64,000 bases of DNA from Aquarana catesbeiana. Its lineage: Eukaryota > Chordata > Amphibia > Anura > Ranidae. The position numbers and the translations under genes are program-made. The notes under the pieces are model-generated. The model searched no databases, was not told the DNA's origin, and worked only from the letters and a program-made list of their open reading frames with translations. Of this stretch, positions 21,867 through 32,862 are shown in pieces; position 1 is the first letter of the stretch, and every line of letters starts with the position of its first letter. The stretch spans positions 337,646,539 to 337,710,538 of the forward strand of contig NC_133328.1 of the NCBI RefSeq assembly GCF_042186555.1. The letters are read 5' to 3'.

Positions 21867-23649
21867 ACCACTTGAAGACAAAGCCCTTTCTGACACTTTT
21901 TGTTTACATGAAAATTTTTTTTTTTTGCAAGAAAATTACTTTGAACCCCCAAACATTATATTTTTTTTAAAGCAAATGCCCTACAGATTAAAATGATGGG
22001 TGTTTCATTTTTTTTTCACACAGTATTTGCGCAGCGATTTTTCAAACGCATTTTTTGGGGAAAAAACAAATTTTTTAAATTTTAATGCACTAAAACACAC
22101 TATATTGCCCAAATGTTTGATGAAATAAAAAAGATGATCTTAGGCCGAGTACATGGATACCAAACATGACATGCTTTAAAATTGTGCACAAACGTGCAGT
22201 GGCAACAAACTAAATACATTTTTAAAAGCCTTTAAAAGCCTTTACAGGTTACCACTTTAGATTTACAGAGGAGGTCTACTGCTAAAATTACTGCCCTCGA
22301 TCTGACGTTCGCAGTGACACCTCACATGCATGGTGCAATTGCTGTTTACATTTGACGCCAGACTGACGCTTGCGTTCGCCTTTGCGTGAGAGCAGGGGGG
22401 GACAGGGGTGCTTTTTTTTTTTTTTTCTTTATTATTTTTTTGCTTTTTTATCTTATTTTTAAACTGTTCCTTTCATTTTTTTTTTTTTAATAATTTTTAT
22501 TGTTATCTCAGGGAATGTAAATATCCCCTATGATAGCAATAGGTAGTGATAGGTACTCTTTTTTGAAAAAATTGGGGTCTATTAGACCCTAGATCTCTCC
22601 TCTGCCCTCAAAGCATCTGACCACACCAAGATCGGTGTGATAAAATGCTTTCACAATTTCCCAATGGCGCTGTTTACATCCGGCGAAATCTAAGTCATGA
22701 AATGCTCGTAGCTTCTGGTTTCTTAGGCCATAGAGATGTTTGGAGCCACTCTGGTCTCTGATCAGCTCTATAGTCAGCTGGCTGAATCACCGGCTGCATT
22801 CTCAGGTTCCCTGTTGAGACAGGAGAGCCAGAGAAAAACACGGAAGACAGTGGGGGGGCATTCCCTCCCACTGCTTGTAAAAGTAGTCTAGAGGCTAATT
22901 AGCCGCTAGGATTGCTTTTACATGAAAGCCGACCGCTGGCTGAAAAGAATGATACCAAGATGATACCTAAACCTGCAAGCATCATTCTGGTATAACCACT
23001 CAAAGTCGTGAATGGCGTACCTGAAGACAAAAAAATGGTTAACAATAAAACACAGTAAAAGGTAAAGTATAAAAAATTGCATACCTGAAAAGCAAACATG
23101 ATAAAACATAATAACAATAAAACATTGCAGAATAGAGTACAGTAAAAAAGAGCAGAACAATAGAGAGAGAATAGAGAAAGAGAGAACAATAAAACGACAA
23201 CTATTTTTTTTAATTTTATATATTTTTTTTTTTTTACACTTTTTTTTGTAACTAACTTTTATAACTGTAACCGGTTCCAGGTTCGGGTCTCTCAAAATGC
23301 GATGGCATCTTGGGAGACCCTGTGAAAGTGTGCCTAGTCTTTGCAGTGCTGTACCCTACGCTAATACTCAACTAGTGAATGGTAGAGTTCAAAACATTCA
23401 CCAATGCAAAGACCAGGATTGTCAGGACAGGAGGGACAATAATAGCGGGTGTCACGCCTATATCCGCGCTTTCTACAGACACAACATCTTTTTTGGGGGG
23501 TTCGCTGGGTAGGGGTACTCGGGAGAAAATGCCTCTCATGCAGCCGACTGCATTTGGTTGGGAATGTGAATAGGGGAAGTACGGGCGCTGCAGAAGTGGT
23601 GGGTTCCCAATTAGGATTGGCGAATCCTAAGGATTCGCCAATCCTAGGA
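21867..23649. mobile_element. Second TTAA/TAACCACTT-type element, part B, in ERV-1 env
   Basis: A second start TAACCACTTGAAGACAAAGC appears at 21867 with no env sequence between the parts. The block runs through T-rich and repeat-like sequence to a perfect 33-bp palindrome (23613-23645), right where env resumes. There is no coding sequence. Confidence 0.5.
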
Positions 23650-24442
23650 CAAAGTGTCTATGTGTGTTGTGGGAAGGTATGCTATCCTTGGGTCCCCCTC
23701 CACGTCAAGGGATGGTGTTATTTGGCCTCTTTATTCCTGATTATGGGAGTAATGGGTAACAATAAGGGAGATCACCTACTTGAGGCCAGTATGCATCCAA
23801 GATACCCTCTTAAGCATAAAATGAAGCAAGAATTGTTTCTTGAAAAGGACATGGCATGTGCTTGGTTTCCCTCATGGACAGGATGGGGGATTGATATGAT
23901 AAAGAAATTAAATAATTATTCTAAGATACTAAATTAAACACTGGATAAAAATTCAGATGACATCACTAAGTTAATTTTGGAAGCAAGAACAATCAGAAAA
24001 CAACTAGAACTTCATGACATGACCATTGAAAGTATGAGTGCAGCCCTTACAGGGTTATGTGAGATGACTGAAGACTATGAATGTTGTACTTGGATACATA
24101 ATACCAGTATAGAAATACCTGATTATTATGACATAATCTCACAACATAGAAAATAAGTAGATACATTACAAACAGAAGTACAAGACATAGCAAAGAATTG
24201 GGATCCTTTCAAAGGATTAGGCAGATTTAGTTTTGGAGGAACATTTTCATGGCTGAAAGACATTGCTATGACTATTATATTGATTTTGCTTTTTCTATTA
24301 TTTTTATATGCATGTTTCAAACTTACAAATGTGTATCATTGCTAGAGCTACCCGAACCCCTGACCCAGCTGCTGCTAATAAAACCTACCTTAGCATGTAC
24401 TATGATAAGAAAGCTAATTATGTTACCGTGGAGAGAAAGTAA
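23650..24442 (+). pseudogene. ERV-1 env, C-terminal part (end of SU and TM)
   Basis: It resumes at a VYVCCGKVCYPW segment and runs through the TM subunit: FPSWTGWGIDM, a stop at 23935-23937, then a CEMTEDYECC motif and a C-terminal membrane segment broken by stops (24154-24156) and frame changes. It parallels ERV-2 env throughout. The region upstream, most of SU, is missing. Confidence 0.85.
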
Positions 24443-24455
24443 GTCATGTTCATGA

Positions 24456-24468
24456 CTTAAGAGGGGAT
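24456..24468 (+). promoter_or_regulatory. ERV-1 polypurine tract
   Basis: TTAAGAGGGGAT lies immediately before the 3' LTR; the same AGAGGGGAT precedes the 3' LTR of ERV-2. Confidence 0.8.
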
Positions 24469-24898
24469 TGTAAGAGAATGTATCCATTTTGGATTCTCCT
24501 CCATTTTACATAAAGTAGAAAATAACTTTTTGTATGTATGAGTTTTGCCATAATCAGCTTAGCTAGTAGTTTGCATAGACCCACACCCTATAGGTTACTG
24601 TGGTTAAGCTGATTCTTGGAGCAACATCCTGTGTCAGCAAGTCATCAGCTATTTCTTGTTATCTAGTCATCAGTCTAACTCATGATAAGAAAGTACTGAG
24701 TGTAAGTTTGTATAACCCAAATGCAGCCACTCCCTGCTTTGTTTTGTATATAAGCTACTGTTTTACTCAATAAATTAGACACCTTGTGAAAACACTCAAG
24801 CTTGTTTCCTGTGTCTCATGTGGTGTTTCATGGATCCAAGGGTCCCAGTGGTCTGCCTGCATAACCAGGGTGGTCGTCAAGGTGTATAACTCCTTTCA
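24469..24898 (+). repeat. ERV-1 3' LTR
   Basis: TGTAAGAGAATG ... CTCCTTTCA, collinear with the 5' LTR, with TATATAAG and CAATAAAT retained. It is followed by the target duplication GTGTC. Confidence 0.92.
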
Positions 24899-24949
24899 GT
24901 GTCAATTTTAATTTTTTTGTAAAATTGCACAAAACACCAACAGAATGTT

Positions 24950-25249
24950 TTTAAATGCTTATTACAGCTTATGGGAATGACGGCCTGTCTCATGCGTGTG
25001 TGTTTGAGTGGCACAAAAGATTCAGTGAGGGACGTGAGAATTAATTCACAAAAGTTAAATCAGTGCTTAAAGGGACACGTTTTGAGTCACCTGATGCTGT
25101 AAAGAAGAAAACAGCAGATGTGCTGAAACAGCTGACAGATAGATTTTCCCATGCCTTTGACCAGTGGAAAACAAGATTGCAGCCATGTAATAGTGCAAAC
25201 AGAGAATATATTGAAGGGGACAAGCATTCAGTTTGTAATACATATAAAT
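24950..25249 (+). pseudogene. Mariner-like transposase remnant with the middle deleted
   Basis: An N-terminal piece reads YGNDGLSHACVFEWHKRFSE (about 24968-25030), the helix-turn-helix end of a mariner-type transposase. It is followed almost at once by LKGTRFESPDAVKKKTADVL ... EYIEGD (25066-25234), the protein's C-terminus. The catalytic core between them is missing. The open frame 25063-25249 covers the C-terminal part. The superfamily call is good; the exact family is not determined. Confidence 0.65.
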
Positions 25250-28203
25250 AAAGGTGAGTTATTGAATCAGTCTAGTTATTTGATAGACACACCTTGCACA
25301 CCTTGTAAATGTGGCTGTGGGGCAATATCTCTGTTGCTTTTGATTGGTTGTCTTCAGATTCCTGTCTGAACATGCCTGAACTCATCACTAGTGGGGGTTA
25401 ACTTGAAAATTACAGAGGGCCTCAAGTACAGCCCTCAACATTTCCAGATGGCCACAGAATAGTAGTGCATTTCACATTTCAGTGCCCCTGCATTGTTTTG
25501 GAGCAAATCGCAATTATCACTGAAGAAGTTGTAGTACAATAGTACCAAACATTAGTGTCAGTGAGTTCAATAATAATCCCCAGCATGCCTAGCCAGAGGA
25601 AAGGGTTCTGTGACTGATGGACTGATGGAAAGGGCCCCAGGACCCATAGTTCAGGAAGGCCCTTCACAGTTTCTTTCACCGGGGCCCTGAAGGTTCTAGT
25701 TACACCTCTGGTCTGGGGGGGTGTTTTCCAGCTTTAAAAAGGCAAGGCACATGTCTGTGACAGATCATCAGGTGATCTAAACATTGATCGGATTGCTAAG
25801 TGGATGCAATGCAGTAGTGAAGCAGCTGCCACTTCTTCTGGTCTTCCTCTCTGTCCGTTACCACAAGCAGGCTGGCAGGCTCAACTCCCCCAGAGACACT
25901 GGGGAGTTCCAGTCCAGCACTTGGGATCTGTCAGAGTTTGGATCCTCCACTCACTGCAACTGTCACCCTGCCAGCCCCAGATACAGTCTGTGACACTGAT
26001 TGGCAGAGCCTGGGAGGGAGACAGACTTTAACAGGGGACATACTTCAGTCCCACACTGACAGTTAAATGAAAGTGCCTGCCTGTGGACTGATCGGAGGGT
26101 TTGATTGCTTGATACTGACCCCTGACTGACCCCTGACAGTGACACCATTATTCTCATTTGGAAATTAATTCAGCTTCATGCTGGATTATTTTGGTAACCT
26201 TTATATCATTGAAAAAAACTAAATCAGGGGGATGGGGTGAATTATGTACCTGTGTGTTTTATTACTATCGGCATCTGGGACTTACATATAGTAAAAGCTG
26301 GATCAGACAGAATGGCTGATAAAAATTACCCTCTGGAGCTCAGTACTGCAAACAAAATATCGGTGCTGGTGGCATTGTATGGCACTTATTTTTGCAAATG
26401 AAAAGAAATGTAGGTTTTATGTTGTTTTAATATTTTCTACTGTTTTTAAAAATGTTAAAGTTTTTTTTTTTTGGTGGGGGGCAGAAGTAGCTGGTCTTCC
26501 CTAGGGGCGCAAAATAGTCTAGCACCAGCCCTTAGTCACCAAAAAAAGTGTCAAATGTAAAGACAGGGGGCAGTTTTTGACAACAAAAAAGACAATTGTG
26601 CCCATCATAAAGAGCACCAGTAAATGAATGTGAACAGACTGGGCAGTGGGCCTACAGGGGCAGCTAAGGCTCCATTCACACCTGAGCGTAGCAATTTACT
26701 GGAGTTTTTCTGGCTTTTTAAAAAAAAACATTTTTGCAGCTTTTTACAAGCATTTTTAAAGCATTTTAGAAGCATATTGCAAGTGTTTTACAGCTTCAGG
26801 TATTTTTATTTAGCCAATAGAAAGCACAAGGGGGAGGAGAGTGAGAAGAAATTAGGAGCGTAGAGCTGCTGTTTGAGCAGAAAATGAGCGACAAAGTGCT
26901 TGTAAAATGCTCAAGTCAGGCATTGCTATTAAAGTCTATGAGGCCAAAAATGCTTATAATCTGCCAAAAAATAAGCTCATGTACTTTTCTGAGGGACAGG
27001 CATTTTGCTTCAGGTGACAGAACGTTCATATAGTATGTGAACAGGGACCATTGAAATGATTGAGATTTGGCTTGTTGCACGTTTGGGGAAAGGAGTCCCC
27101 TATTTCCTGCATGTGGTGGGAGGTCAACATTTCTCTGTGTGATGGAATAAATAATGGCAGACACAACTATTCTATTAGTATGAAATATGAATGTTGAAGA
27201 ATGGTTGCTTAAACAGCATAAAGGGGATATACCAGAGACGCACGACACAAAAAATACCCGTAGGAGTTCAAAGCCATCATGATGCAGAGTTGAGCCTTTT
27301 GGAAAACAGATGTAAAATGTATTGCTTGTTTTTGTTGTTTTTAACTTGGAACAATGTGAGTGGCTTTTTATACTTTTGAATAAATGTGTAAAAAACATAT
27401 TACGCTATGAGGAGGCTGTATCTGTTTTATTGAGACATATACATTGTGGACCTTGTGTGGTGGGTTGCTTGCTGGGGAGACTTCTCTGGCATGATTTGGG
27501 GGGATCGGGCATCCATGGTGGGGCGGCGGGAATCGGGCATCTATGGAGCAGCGGCGGAGATCGGGCATCCACTAAGTGGCGGCAGAGATTGGGCATTCAG
27601 GCATCGGCAGGGACTGGGCGACTCTTCTCCTTCTCATTTCCACTGTGCGTCTCCTCCCCTCCTCCCCTCCTCCTAGGCATTCAATAGGATCACCTGTCCT
27701 TTCAACCAATCGGTTGATGGGTATCAGACTCACTTCCCGATTGGGTGGGAGGAGGATCAGTGTTGCAACAGTGAATATTCATGCGCAGTTGCAACACACC
27801 TGGGTGGGCGCATCCTCAGCATCCCGAGCCCATCTTATTTTGAAGCCTATTAGAGCCTATGACTCTAATCAGGTGCTTAAAAAAAACTGGCTGCTGTAAT
27901 TCATGCGCCCGGTGACCCTTGACATTTCCCTTTTGATACAGGGAAAGGGACTGAGGACACAGATTCCCCAGTCTCTTTCTCTGTAGTCTCAGCTGCACTG
28001 AAGATGAATGGAGAGGAGACAGAGGCTCCTCTCCATTCAAAAACTGAAGCACCATAAACACAGTTTACGATGCTCAGTGACAGTTATGAATGGACAGAGT
28101 CAGTGATCACTGACTCTATGCATTCGGAAAAGGAAGGAGCCAGTAAATGACATATTTACTGTCTGCTTCCTCCTCTCTCCATTCTGACAGATTGAGAACA
28201 GGG
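25250..28203. other. Unassigned intergenic DNA
   Basis: No gene recognised. It includes a segment at about 26650-26940 starting GGCTCCATTCACACCTGAGC, with repeated AAGCATTTT units, that looks like a dispersed repeat. A block at 27700-27900 also has repeat character. Short open frames (for example 27191-27687, both strands) show no domain. Confidence 0.35.
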
Positions 28204-28362
28204 GGATGGAGGAGCAAGGAGGGGAACCAGAGCACAGAGGGGGACTGGTGCACGGAGGGGGAATGGAGCACGGGGGGCAGAGCATGGAGGTGGAGCGGAG
28301 CACAGAGGGGGACCAGAGCATGGAGGGGAACCAGAGCACAGAGGGGGACCGGAGCATTACAG
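28204..28362. repeat. G-rich VNTR, about 17-18-bp units
   Basis: Units such as AGAGCACAGAGGGGGACC recur about eight times with variation. The minus strand reads as proline/serine/cysteine-rich open frames that are by-products of the repeat. Confidence 0.85.
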
Positions 28363-28439
28363 TACAAGCACTCGGGCAAATACTCAGTATCGGCACCGAT
28401 ACTAGTATTGGTATTGGTGCAACCCTATTGATAATGAAT

Positions 28440-29068
28440 AATTTGCCTACCTAAATCATTTTACATGTTGTTCTCAGTTCTAATCTTTCCTGGGAAGCTG
28501 TCAGGTACAATATGGACATATGTAATTGTTGTTAATTTGACAACAGAATATGTATTACCATATCCTTAGCATCAGGATAAGGGGGGCATCATGGGACATC
28601 ATGCTAGAAACACTGGAAAGCATATCACAACAAATTACATTTCTGCAGAAGATGCCTTTTTTTTGTTTGCAGCTAAGTGCAAACTTCTCTAAAAATACAA
28701 ATAGTGGTCAGAATGACCCAGGTTGCCATAAAAAGTAAGAATCATTGCAACATTAAAATTTTTGACTGTTTAAAAAAAATCAAAAGCTTTAGACATAGTA
28801 ATTTTTTAACATAAGTACCTAGTAGTTATTTATATAAACCTCTGCCAAGATTTTATTGCTGTCTGTGTCCCTACTAATGAATATTTCTCCTAACTGTTTA
28901 CTGGTATGGTGTGAGGCATCACAGGAAAAAAAAAGAGAAATTATCTTTATGGGGACACAGACAACATTTACATTTTGACTAATTTCTTCAACCTGCAGTT
29001 TTCTATATAACATAGTACTGTTTATGATATACAGGGCTTTATCAAATTAAATGTTATGCAGTAAGGAC
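28440..29068. other. No gene recognised
   Basis: AT-rich sequence up to the Harbinger MITE; only short open frames. Confidence 0.35.
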
Positions 29069-29071
29069 TTA

Positions 29072-29493
29072 TGCCCCGTACACACGGTCGGACTTTGTTC
29101 GGACATTCCGACAACAAAATCCTAGGATTTTTTCCGACGGATGTTGGCTCAAACTTGTCTTGCATACACAAGTTGTCGGAAAATCCAATCATTCTGAACA
29201 CGGTGACGTAAAACACGTACGTTGGGACTATAAACGGGGCAGTGGCCAATAGCTCTCATCTCTTTATTTATTCTGAGCATGCGTGGCGCTTTGTCCGTCG
29301 AATTTGTGTACACACGATCTGAATTTCCGACAACGGATTTTGTTGTCGGAAAATTTTATATCCTGCTCTCAAACTTTGTGTGTTAGAAAATCCGATGGAA
29401 AATGTGTGATGGAGCCTACAAACGGTCGGAATTTCCGACAACAAGGTCCTATCACACATTTTCCATTGGAAATGGAACCGTGTGTACGGGGCA
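29072..29493. mobile_element. Harbinger MITE, copy 1
   Basis: Ends TGCCCCGTACACACGGTCGG ... CCGTGTGTACGGGGCA are flanked by TTA on both sides (29069-29071 and 29494-29496), the 3-bp duplication of Harbinger elements. The interior repeats TCCGACAACA-type motifs and has a CTATAAA box. It is 422 bp and non-coding. A close sibling lies at 44276-44696. Confidence 0.92.
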
Positions 29494-30004
29494 TTAGAAC
29501 TATCTATGCTTAAAAATGTATACACTTAAATAATCTTGCTCATTTATCAAATGTCATCTTTTTTATAATATATGTGATGAGAAGGAGAGGAAATGAAAAT
29601 TCATCTGGTCTATGCTGAACCAGACACACTTTGATCTATCTATGGCCACCTTTTCCATCTATAAGACATGTCAGTGACATTTCTTACAACACTGTGGGTG
29701 AAAAGAGTGTAGACATCTTGTCTAGGATGCTTTCTTGTTTGTTGAGTAATACCCATACACACGATCGAACTTTCCGACAACAAAACCGTGGATTTTTGTT
29801 AGAAGGGTGTTGGCTCCAACTTGTCTTGCATACACACGATCACAGAAATGTTGGCCAACAATTACGAATGTAGTGACGTACAAGACGTACGACGGCTGAT
29901 AAAAAGGAAGTTCAATAGCCAGTGCACCACCCTTTGAACTCCTTCTGCTAATCTCTTGTTTATCTCCTGTTAGTAAAAGTTTGGTGAGAGACGATTTGCA
30001 TTTT

Positions 30005-30240
30005 TTAGCCTCGTGCTTTGCAGTTCGTTTCTGCTTTTCAGGTTGTGCTTGTCGGTTCGTATCTGTTCTTCAGTGCGTGCTTGTCAGTTCGTTTCTGCCT
30101 TTCAGTGAAATCTATTTATAGTTCGCTTCTGATTTTCAGTGCGTGCTTGTCTAGTCGTTTCTGATTTTCAGCTCATTCTTGTCAGGTCCTTTCTGATTAT
30201 CAGTGCGTTCTGACGGTTTATTCTGAGCAGCCGTTCGTTT
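30005..30240 (+). repeat. Tandem repeats in the transposase 5' leader
   Basis: About six units of roughly 35-45 bp with consensus-like CGTGCTTGTCAGTTCGTTTC plus TGNTTTTCAG lie between the terminal region and the first ATG. Confidence 0.8.
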
Positions 30241-30247
30241 ATTAGCC

Positions 30248-30702
30248 ATGTTGCGGTTACATACTCATCATAGAGTTCGTGCTGTTGTTGGGCTTGGTGT
30301 TGAAGTTATTGCTTTGACCAAAGGCAGTCCATGAACAGGGGGAGGAGGAGTTCTTTGACCAAGAATTGGTTGCTTAATCGTGACCAATTCTGTCATATGC
30401 CTTTGTTGCGGGAGCTCCAGGAGAATAATCCTGATGATTTCAGGAATTATCTCTGGATGACGGACCCCGTCTTTCTCCATCTCTTGGCTTTGCTGACCCC
30501 TTATATTACGAAGCAGGACACCTGCATGCGGCAAGTCATCACTCCCGAGCAAAGGTTTGGCGCCACCTTGCGGTACTTGGCGATGGGGAGAAGTCTCCAG
30601 TACCTGAAGTTCATGACTGGGATCTACCCCCAGGCTCTGGGAATCATTATTACAGAGACCTGTTCTGCCATCATTCAGGTCCTGCAGAAGGACTATATTA
30701 AG
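30248..30702 (+). pseudogene. HARBI1-like transposase, exon 1
   Basis: HARBI1-type transposases are DDE nucleases that cut and paste Harbinger elements. An ATG at 30248 opens MLRLHTHHRVRAVVGLGVEV and stops at 30329-30331. A frame from 30331 (MNRGRRSSLTKNW) carries the recognisable N-terminal domain: LRELQENNPDDFRNYLWM, TPYITKQDTCMRQVITPEQR and FGATLRYLAMGRSLQYL. The change of frame near 30330 suggests a small indel in an originally longer first exon. The exon ends at AAG|GTAAGT (30700-30702), a strong donor. The fit to the known two-exon layout of these genes is good. Confidence 0.75.
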
Positions 30703-31645
30703 GTAAGTTTTATCCTTTAACATTCTTTAACATCACATACTATGTATTTAATGTTTGCTAATGTATTGTATTTATTTCATCATTCCATAATTACCATGAT
30801 TGTAATATGCTGTGAATGTCCTCTTTGTCCTCATGCATGCTCTAAGCTTTTGCTGCTTCTTTTTTTGTCTTTAATGCATATTTGCCTTCATTAACCTCCC
30901 CAGCATGCTATCCTGGGCCCATAAACATCTAGCCTAGTCACTTAACAATGTATTTTGTCAGCTCCAGTGTAGTGCTTACCCTAAACACCCCCTAAAATGT
31001 GTCCAAATGTTATTGTTGTCCTTAAATTCAGGCAGAGTGCAAGAGGCTTTTATTTTTGGGGCCCAAACTTATTTGGAACCCTCCCTCCCCCCAACCGCTA
31101 AATCAATCAATACCAGTACTCTATCTGCTGACTTTGCCAAAACCATACACACTATACCTACCTCTTTTGTGGTCATATTTATGGATGAATTCACCAAAGC
31201 ATGTAGTGCAAGTGCCTGCCTGAAAACTTTCAACTTGGTACTGTTTGTTCTCCTATTATCTTGATAGGTAATTGCAGAATGTAAAAATGTGCTTCAATTT
31301 GTACAGTGTGTATTCATATTTTTGGATTATGACACTTCTTACCTGTCCAGTGGGCTGCCAATAGTGTAAGTAAGGAGGAGCTGGCCAAAGTAACACACAT
31401 TATTTATGCATTCAGCTCTCCATGAAGTGGAGAGGGTTAACTGTCCAAAACATCCTCCCACCATAAAATTTTTACAATGGGCCATCAGAGGGGGAGATGA
31501 ATCTGATAAGTGGACCTTATACCTTTGTCTTTAAATACTAATTTCAATAAATGTTATACTTATGTTGGCCAAGAATGTTTGTGTCTAATCTGCTTGCAAT
31601 GTTATGTGCAAAAGTACAATTTTTTTTTCTTGTTTGACTCCACAG
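30703..31645 (+). other. Intron of the HARBI1-like transposase
   Basis: A GTAAGT donor at 30703 and a T-rich tract with TTGTTTGACTCCACAG acceptor ending at 31645 bracket about 940 bp of non-coding sequence. The frame on either side is in phase (codon AAG, then TTT). Confidence 0.7.
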
Positions 31646-32402
31646 TTTCCTTCCAACCCACAGGAATGACAGACTGTGGCCTCCCAATTCCACCACTAGT
31701 GGGACTTTCCCAATTGCGGTGGTGCGATCGATGGGAAGCATGTCTGGATCGTCCCACCACCCAACTCGGGGTCATACTACTTCAACTATAATGGGTTCAG
31801 TAGTATTGTGATGTTGGTGGTGGTGATGGCGACTTATGAATTCCTATATCTGGACGTAGGGAAGAATGGCCATATGTCTGATGGAGGAGTGATCGCCCAG
31901 ATGGAATTTTACCGGCATCTCCAAAATGGCACCTTGGGGTTGCCACCTCCAGAGGATAACGTTGCAGGCCTCAAGTTCATTTTGTGGCAGATGAGGCCTT
32001 TGCACTGGGGGAACATCTGATGAGGCCATTCCCCATGACCCCAGAGCAGAGGGTTTTTAATTACCAGCTGGCCCGTGTCAGAAGAGTGGTCGAGAATGCC
32101 TTTGGCATAATGGCCAGCCGGTTCTGGCTTTTCCTTACGGCCATCAACATGGCTGCATACAAACTCAATCACATTGTCTTGAGCTGCTGCATTCTTCACA
32201 ATTTCCTATGGGAGAATGCAGCCAACTATGTGGCCTCAGTTGGGACGAGGCCAACTTTTCACCTGACCAAACAATGATGGCGCTTGAAAATGGCTGTCCT
32301 GGCTTGCCCCCCCAAAGCGACCGCGAAGTGCGGCAAAACTATGTTGAGTACTTCGTGGGTAGGGGGGCAATGGATTTACAAGAAAATCAGGAATCCGTTT
32401 AA
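31646..32402 (+). pseudogene. HARBI1-like transposase, exon 2 (DDE core), broken
   Basis: After the acceptor the frame reads FPSNPQE, then TGA (31667-31669) and TAG (31697-31699) interrupt it. It goes on through NCGGAIDGKHVWIVPPPNSG (first catalytic Asp), YNGFSSIV and DVGKNGHMSDGGV to about 31979. A one-base frame change moves the second catalytic motif (VADEAFALGEHL) into another frame, which continues through ARVRRVVENAFGIMASRFWL (third acid). A second shift near 32240 leads to the C-terminus, ending ENQESV at 32402. All three catalytic acids are still encoded, but not in one frame, so this copy cannot make a full transposase. L1-a inserted 16 bp after the stop codon. Confidence 0.88.
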
Positions 32403-32862
32403 TTTTTGGGGGGAAAATCTAAACTCATATTTCCTTGTCAAAAGAAGTTTATTGAGTATACAATGTTATAAAGATACATAAAGTAAGTTTACAAGGATCT
32501 ATAAAGTAAGCTCATTGTTTTACAGTAGGGTTTATATAGGTAAATATCATGAAATTTCAAATATTAAACATTGGGTTCACGTAAACCTAAATTAAAGATA
32601 TATATCATTTCCTTAGTTACTTTTGTAGGTATTTAAATGATTTATACCTACTATACATATTGTTTACAAGTAGAGTGTATATAGGTCAAATAAATTCTGA
32701 TAATGAGCTTTAATCGTAAGGTGGAGAAAAGGAAAGAGAAAGAAGAAAAAGGGTTGAAAGGTAGAGGTATGGTCCACAAGGTTGTCCCGCTCGTCAGTTT
32801 ATTATTTTTTTTAGTTCTCTTTGAAGCCTTAGAATGGGTGTCTCTGTAAGTCATTTAATCTG

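Larger units (their letters stand above)
10561..24898 (+). mobile_element. ERV-1: broken gammaretrovirus-like provirus with nested insertions
   Basis: Paired LTRs (10561-10989 and 24469-24898) are flanked by the 5-bp duplication GTGTC (10556-10560 and 24899-24903), which fixes both ends. Inside, in order, are a tRNA-Pro-like primer site, gag, pol and env remnants and a polypurine tract. All genes carry stops, frameshifts and deletions. Four foreign inserts interrupt it: a foldback element (12169-14378), a hAT MITE (16733-16907), a truncated L1 (17605-19311) and a piggyBac-type composite (20415-23649). By eye the LTRs differ at about 40 of 429 positions, so this is an old insertion. Confidence 0.92.
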
